64,000 nt of DNA from Circinella minor (taxonomy: Eukaryota; Mucoromycota; Mucoromycetes; Mucorales; Lichtheimiaceae): the NCBI GenBank assembly GCA_016758965.1, contig JAEPRB010000152.1, positions 35,445-99,444 of the forward strand. Reading direction: 5' to 3'. The first letter of the stretch is position 1. Each line of letters begins with the position of its first letter. The notes under the pieces are model-generated. The model made no database searches, was not told the DNA's origin, and worked only from the letters and a program-made list of their open reading frames with translations. A program made the position numbers and the translations under genes. Of the stretch, positions 60,337-64,000 are shown piece by piece.

Positions 60337-61729
60337 ATGGAAGATAGTATTGAAGATATTGATCCCACTTTATTATTACCTCCTGTCATTACTGACATAC
60401 TACCACCTGAGAGTACTACTACTATTATAATTCAACCATCATTATCACCATCCTATGATTCATTAAGTTTATCAAATCCATTAACTGAGCAACGTCCTGT
60501 TGGAATTTTTCATTGGAATACAAATGAAGCAAATACATTATGGTTAACAGGATGGATACCGACAATGGAAGATCAATACTTGAGTGCATGTTTGGGACTT
60601 TTTTTAATGGCAATAGTTGCTCGTGGATTGAGTGGAATTAATATATTTCTTACAACATGGTTACGAGCAAAAGATTATAATCAGTTACCCATAGTTATAC
60701 GTAAAAATAAAAAAATCACTAGTAATAATAATAATAATAATAATAATAATAGTCCTAACAGCATTTATAATAAAAGAAATTCAAGAGCAAGTATGTTTCT
60801 TTTTCAACAACAACAACAGTGGAATACTCCAAGTACAACTACATCAGTTTGTCAATCTATAATGACAGAAAGGAATCGACCAGACAATAACAGTATTCTG
60901 ATGAACAATGAAAATGAGAATAATACTACAAGAAGAAGATCTTTTATGACACCAGCAGCATCTACATTAGTGACGACAAATGATTCAAGTCCTTCTTCTT
61001 CACGACAACAAGAACAACACCGAAAAGTATATAATCGTTCAACAAAAGAAGTAAGACTATTTTTTTTTTTTTTATAAAAATACCTTCTTTTACATATTTG
61101 TGTCACATGTGGCATAGATATAAAACTAAATAAAGTACTAACTATTATAAATAAAGTTTACATCAGTAGATCTTTCCGATAACAACAATAATGATGATAC
61201 TATTACAATTGACGATTTACCTATAGAAGAGAGTGATGATGATGCGACTAGTTACATTTCAGCAGCATCAACTCCTTATTCAATAAATAATAAAAGAAGA
61301 AATAGAAGAAATTTATCAACAACAAGAACATTACGACGTTATTATACTACTTCTACAAGCTATAATAAAAATAAATATATTATTAATAGCCATCGTAAAT
61401 CTCATGTCGAGCAACAACCTCAAGAACGACAATCTATATTATTATCTTCTTCAGCAATACCATTGACAACTACCATCCCATCTAGAAAATTAAAAATGAC
61501 ATCATTTGAAAAAGCTAAAATTCCATGGTCACCAAGGTTTAAATGGATTACAGATACATTATCAAGTGTTTTGACAACATTAGAATATTTTTTAATGTTT
61601 CTTTTAACTATGATTGTTATGACAGGCAATGTACAATATTTTATATCCATTTTACTTGGCATTTTTATTGGTGAAATGATTTTTGGACGTTTACGTGGAT
61701 CGATTCATCAATTACCTATACACAAATAA
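60337..61729 (+). CDS. Ctr-type copper transporter-like protein (SLC31 family)
   Basis: Three-helix trimeric Cu(I) channel family. Exons 60337-61050 and 61157-61729 give 1287 nt (428 aa); the acceptor after AATAAAG (61156) is the one that keeps frame. TM1 begins at WIPTMEDQYLSACLGLFLMA IVARGL, preceded by the family-like FHWNTNEANTLWLTGW. A very long Asn/Ser/Thr-rich cytosolic loop (about residues 130-355) follows. TM2-TM3 read LEYFLMFLLTMIVMTGNVQY and ISILLGIFIGEMIFG, with the GxxxG-like packing motif. The TM2 MxxxM copper motif is present as T-M-I-V-M, and the N-terminus lacks the usual Met-rich clusters. So it is a divergent member, possibly vacuolar or regulatory. It lies directly upstream of the BIM1-like gene. 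Confidence 0.75.
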
Positions 61730-62049
61730 TTATTTCTTTTCTACAACTTCTTGGGGTAAAATAAAGTTAAACTGTTTTTTAATCTTTGTACAACCCGGAT
61801 TCATCCATGCGAAAAAGAGAGAGAGTGTAGATTTATTAAATCCAATCAAAATTCGAGTTTCAGCGAAAACTTCGCATTATTTTTGTCGGTGTTAAAAAAA
61901 AAACAAAAAAGGATTAAAAGGCAAAAAAAACCAGGGCGATTATTTTTTTTTCTTTTTTGGAAACCCATTTCTTTTTTACTTTCTCTTAACACTTAATTCA
62001 TCCTAACTCAAAACAATTCTTTCTATTAAAAAGAAAAAAGAATAAAAGA
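61730..62049. promoter_or_regulatory. Promoter interval of the BIM1-like gene
   Basis: 320 nt between the Ctr-like stop and the BIM1-like ATG. It has a TC/T-rich leader (61940-62040). No copper-response element was confirmed by eye. Confidence 0.4.
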
Positions 62050-62819
62050 ATGACTCGTATTGGATTTTTCGCTACTGTTGTTGCAGGTTTAACTCTTTTA
62101 CAAAGTGTATCTGCTCATTATCAATTGACATATCCAGAATCGCGTGGTTTTAGTGAAGATAATGAACCTAGTGCTCCTTGTGGTGGATTTAATACTGTTT
62201 CTTCAAACCGTACTCAATTCCCTCTTAAAAATGGTTTTGTTGAAATCAATTCAGGTCATACATCCTATTCATATGAAATTAAATTGGTAACCAATAGTGC
62301 CAATCCTAGTGCATCTGATTTTAGCAGTGCATCCTCTGTTGCAAAAGGTTCTCGTAATTATCCTGGAGAAGCTTGTCTTCCTATTGATCTTAGCAATGTC
62401 AGTAATGCTTCTGCTGGTACCAATGCTACTATTCAAGTCATTTATGATGGTGGTGATGGATCCCTTTATCAGGTAAAATTCTTTAATACATCATTATGTT
62501 TTACCGTTTTTTTTTTGCGGGGGGGGGAGGATGTTGAGAAATGGAAAAGGGTTTTTAGACCGGATGATTAATTAAAACGGAGGAAGATAAATTTTATACT
62601 AATATTCTTTTTTCCCCCATTTTAAATTAGTGTGTTGATGTGACATTAGCTGAAAACCCATCCAATTTTGATTCAAATACTTGTGTTAATGCTGATGGTT
62701 CTGATCCTACTGGTTCTTCTTCTGTTGCTGATGGTGATAATAGTGGTGCTTCTGGATTAACTGTAGCAAGCGGTGTTTTTGCTGCTGCTATTGCTGCTGC
62801 TATTTCCATTGCTGCATAA
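62050..62819 (+). CDS. BIM1/X325-like copper-acquisition protein (LPMO-like fold, GPI-anchored)
   Basis: Family of secreted LPMO-fold proteins that bind copper with an N-terminal His but are not polysaccharide oxidases. Cryptococcus Bim1 helps the Ctr1 importer acquire copper. Exons 62050-62472 and 62631-62819 give 612 nt (203 aa). The signal peptide MTRIGFFATVVAGLTLLQSV ends in SA, so the mature protein would begin with His (HYQLTYPESRGF). The family region EPSAPCGGFNTVSSNRTQFP and the Cys pairs (ACLPIDLSN, YQCVDVTLAE, NTCVNADG) follow, then Asn-glycosylation sites and a Ser/Gly/Ala-rich stretch with a hydrophobic C-terminus (GVFAAAIAAAISIAA), typical of a GPI signal. Confidence 0.88.
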
Positions 62820-63881
62820 ATTTTTTTTTTCACCCTTTTATTTGATTCCTGTAAATTTATTTCTCTTTGCTCTACTTTTACCTCTTTTTTTTTTATTTTC
62901 AATTAAAAGAAACCCTTTCTCCTCCCATTATATAATTTTTTTGTACCTTTTTTTTTTTTAGTCAATTATATATAGCTTGATTTTATATATTTATATTTAT
63001 ATATATATATCTTTTACATAATTAATAATAACAAACATATACCAAAAAAAAAAAAATCATACAAGAGAATCGTTTTATTTCACATAATAATTTCAGGTTA
63101 TATCACTAAAAATAAATGACCTATCTGACGCCTCAAAATTATACATATTGGGAATTTATACTCTAATTAGAATGTGTCAGTTTAGCTACTTCTTTATACG
63201 TACTTACTCGGAACACTTTTTATAAATTCTTTAACTTAAATAACCCCCCCCCCAACATTATTCTATAACGTGTACAGTGGATTTTATTAATCACACGACC
63301 AATTAATACAGAATTTATTACGTAACTTATTATTTTTTCATGACATATATACATGATTTTAAATAATAAATAGTGACTCTATTTTTACTATTGCTACATA
63401 CTTTAGTCAATATGATGTCTTCATTTATCATCCAAGTATTCTTTACTACCTAAGAAACTCATTTGGTTTTTCTACGTAATCTACCTTTTTTTTTTTTTTT
63501 TGTATATAATAATTTATATATCATTCTTTCAACAGAACAAAAAAAAAAGAACGTGTTATTTGATTCCAATGATCCAATTTTATTATGTTGGAAAAATCAG
63601 TATTTTGAGTAAAGATGTTAGAGATATTGACTTGTCGTCATATTGAAAGAATGATTTACTGTTATTATACGTAATAGTTACATATACTAGTAGAGTTAAT
63701 ATCGTTCGATTACTAGTATCATAGCAATACGTAATAGTCATCATGAACAGGAATTTATTAATAATTGCTGTTTTATACTAACTTTAATTTATTATTACAA
63801 GATATGATGTCATTTGGAGATCATAATAGAAGTGAAAAAAACGATTTTATTGTGAGTTATATTAAGCGGATTTTTAGAGCA
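62820..63881. other. Right-hand gene-poor region
   Basis: AT-rich, with no supported gene. It includes a C-run at 63244-63253 and the direct/inverted repeat cluster at 63667-63738. Confidence 0.5.
63667..63738. repeat. 12-bp direct repeats flanking an inverted repeat
   Basis: atacgtaatagt occurs at 63667-63678 and again at 63727-63738. Between them, atactagta (63684-63692) is inverted as tactagtat (63711-63719) with an 18-nt spacer. The arrangement resembles a protein-binding site cluster or a tiny foldback insertion with target duplication. Confidence 0.6.
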
Positions 63882-64000
63882 CTCGCAACGGTCCTTGTAA
63901 AAAAAGCTTGTAACTCCGTTTACCAGCTTTTTTACAAATTTATGCTCGCAACGGTCCTTGTAAAAAAGCTTGCAAAATGCAAAGCTTGTAAAATTTTTAA
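63882..64000. mobile_element. Repeat cluster at window edge, possible terminus of a DNA transposon/MITE
   Basis: A 28-29-nt unit, ctcgcaacggtccttgtaa followed by an A-run and gcttg, occurs at 63882-63910 and again at 63945-63972 (63-nt period). Between the copies, ttgtaaaaaaagct (63895-63908) pairs with agcttttttacaa (63925-63937). A further near-inverted pair around aagcttgca lies at 63966-63985. The GC-richer start (gagcactcgcaacgg) after TTTTTA looks like a terminal repeat with subterminal hairpins. The rest is outside the window, so the class is unknown. Confidence 0.4.

Noticed and set aside
1..64000. tRNA, rRNA or CRISPR features
   Set aside because: No cloverleaf with a GTTCRA-type T-arm, no rRNA core sequence and no regularly spaced repeat-spacer array were seen in a visual read of both strands; tRNAscan or Infernal could still find a missed RNA.

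Overview
The window is a gene-dense, very AT-rich stretch of a filamentous fungal nuclear genome. Genes carry many short GT-AG introns, mostly about 60-100 nt, and are packed on both strands with 200-300 bp divergent promoters. Homopolymer and microsatellite tracts are frequent, and many proteins carry Asn, Gln, Ser or Thr runs. No rRNA, tRNA, CRISPR array or complete transposon was seen. The gene content (NELF-B, a Ctr-type copper transporter next to a BIM1-like protein, a CE8 pectinesterase, homeobox, LENG8 and TTC39/Iml2 proteins) together with the base composition best fits an early-diverging filamentous fungus such as a Mucoromycota member. That placement is an inference, because no marker was compared with databases.

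Layout. 1-1614 (-): 5' part of the 26S proteasome subunit RPN2/PSMD1, cut by the left edge. 2815-5096 (-): monocarboxylate-type MFS transporter. 5097-8984: long gene-poor stretch with a small GC-richer, hairpin-forming island. 8985-13409 (-): complete full-size ABCB multidrug transporter in four exons. 13410-16115: gene-poor, with one candidate three-exon micro-gene. 16116-22529: TRM61 tRNA methyltransferase (-) divergent from a Mis14/NSL1-like kinetochore gene (+), then a TTC39/Iml2-like gene (+). 22788-31364: unrecognised gene (-), RING/TRAF zinc-finger gene (+), UTP25 (-). 31831-45719: lineage-type gene A (-), GPI8/PIG-K (-), NELF-B (+), LENG8/THP3 (-), TTI1 (+), and gene B (-), which is a paralogue of A.

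The right third, 47811-62819, holds a pectinesterase (+), a LIM-domain protein (+), a RING-CH-like membrane protein (+), a homeobox gene (+), an unrecognised one-helix membrane protein (+), a G3BP-type NTF2/RRM/RGG protein (-) and U2AF35 (-). It ends with a Ctr-type copper transporter (+) followed 320 bp later by a BIM1/X325-like secreted protein (+). The final 120 bp contain direct and inverted repeats that look like the edge of a mobile element.

Most genes are unrelated housekeeping functions (proteasome, tRNA modification, ribosome biogenesis, splicing, transcription pausing, GPI anchoring, PIKK assembly). Only two sets look functionally linked: the copper pair, and the two dispersed paralogues with a conserved intron. 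The most striking single-gene oddity is an apparent 2-nt micro-exon in the MFS gene.
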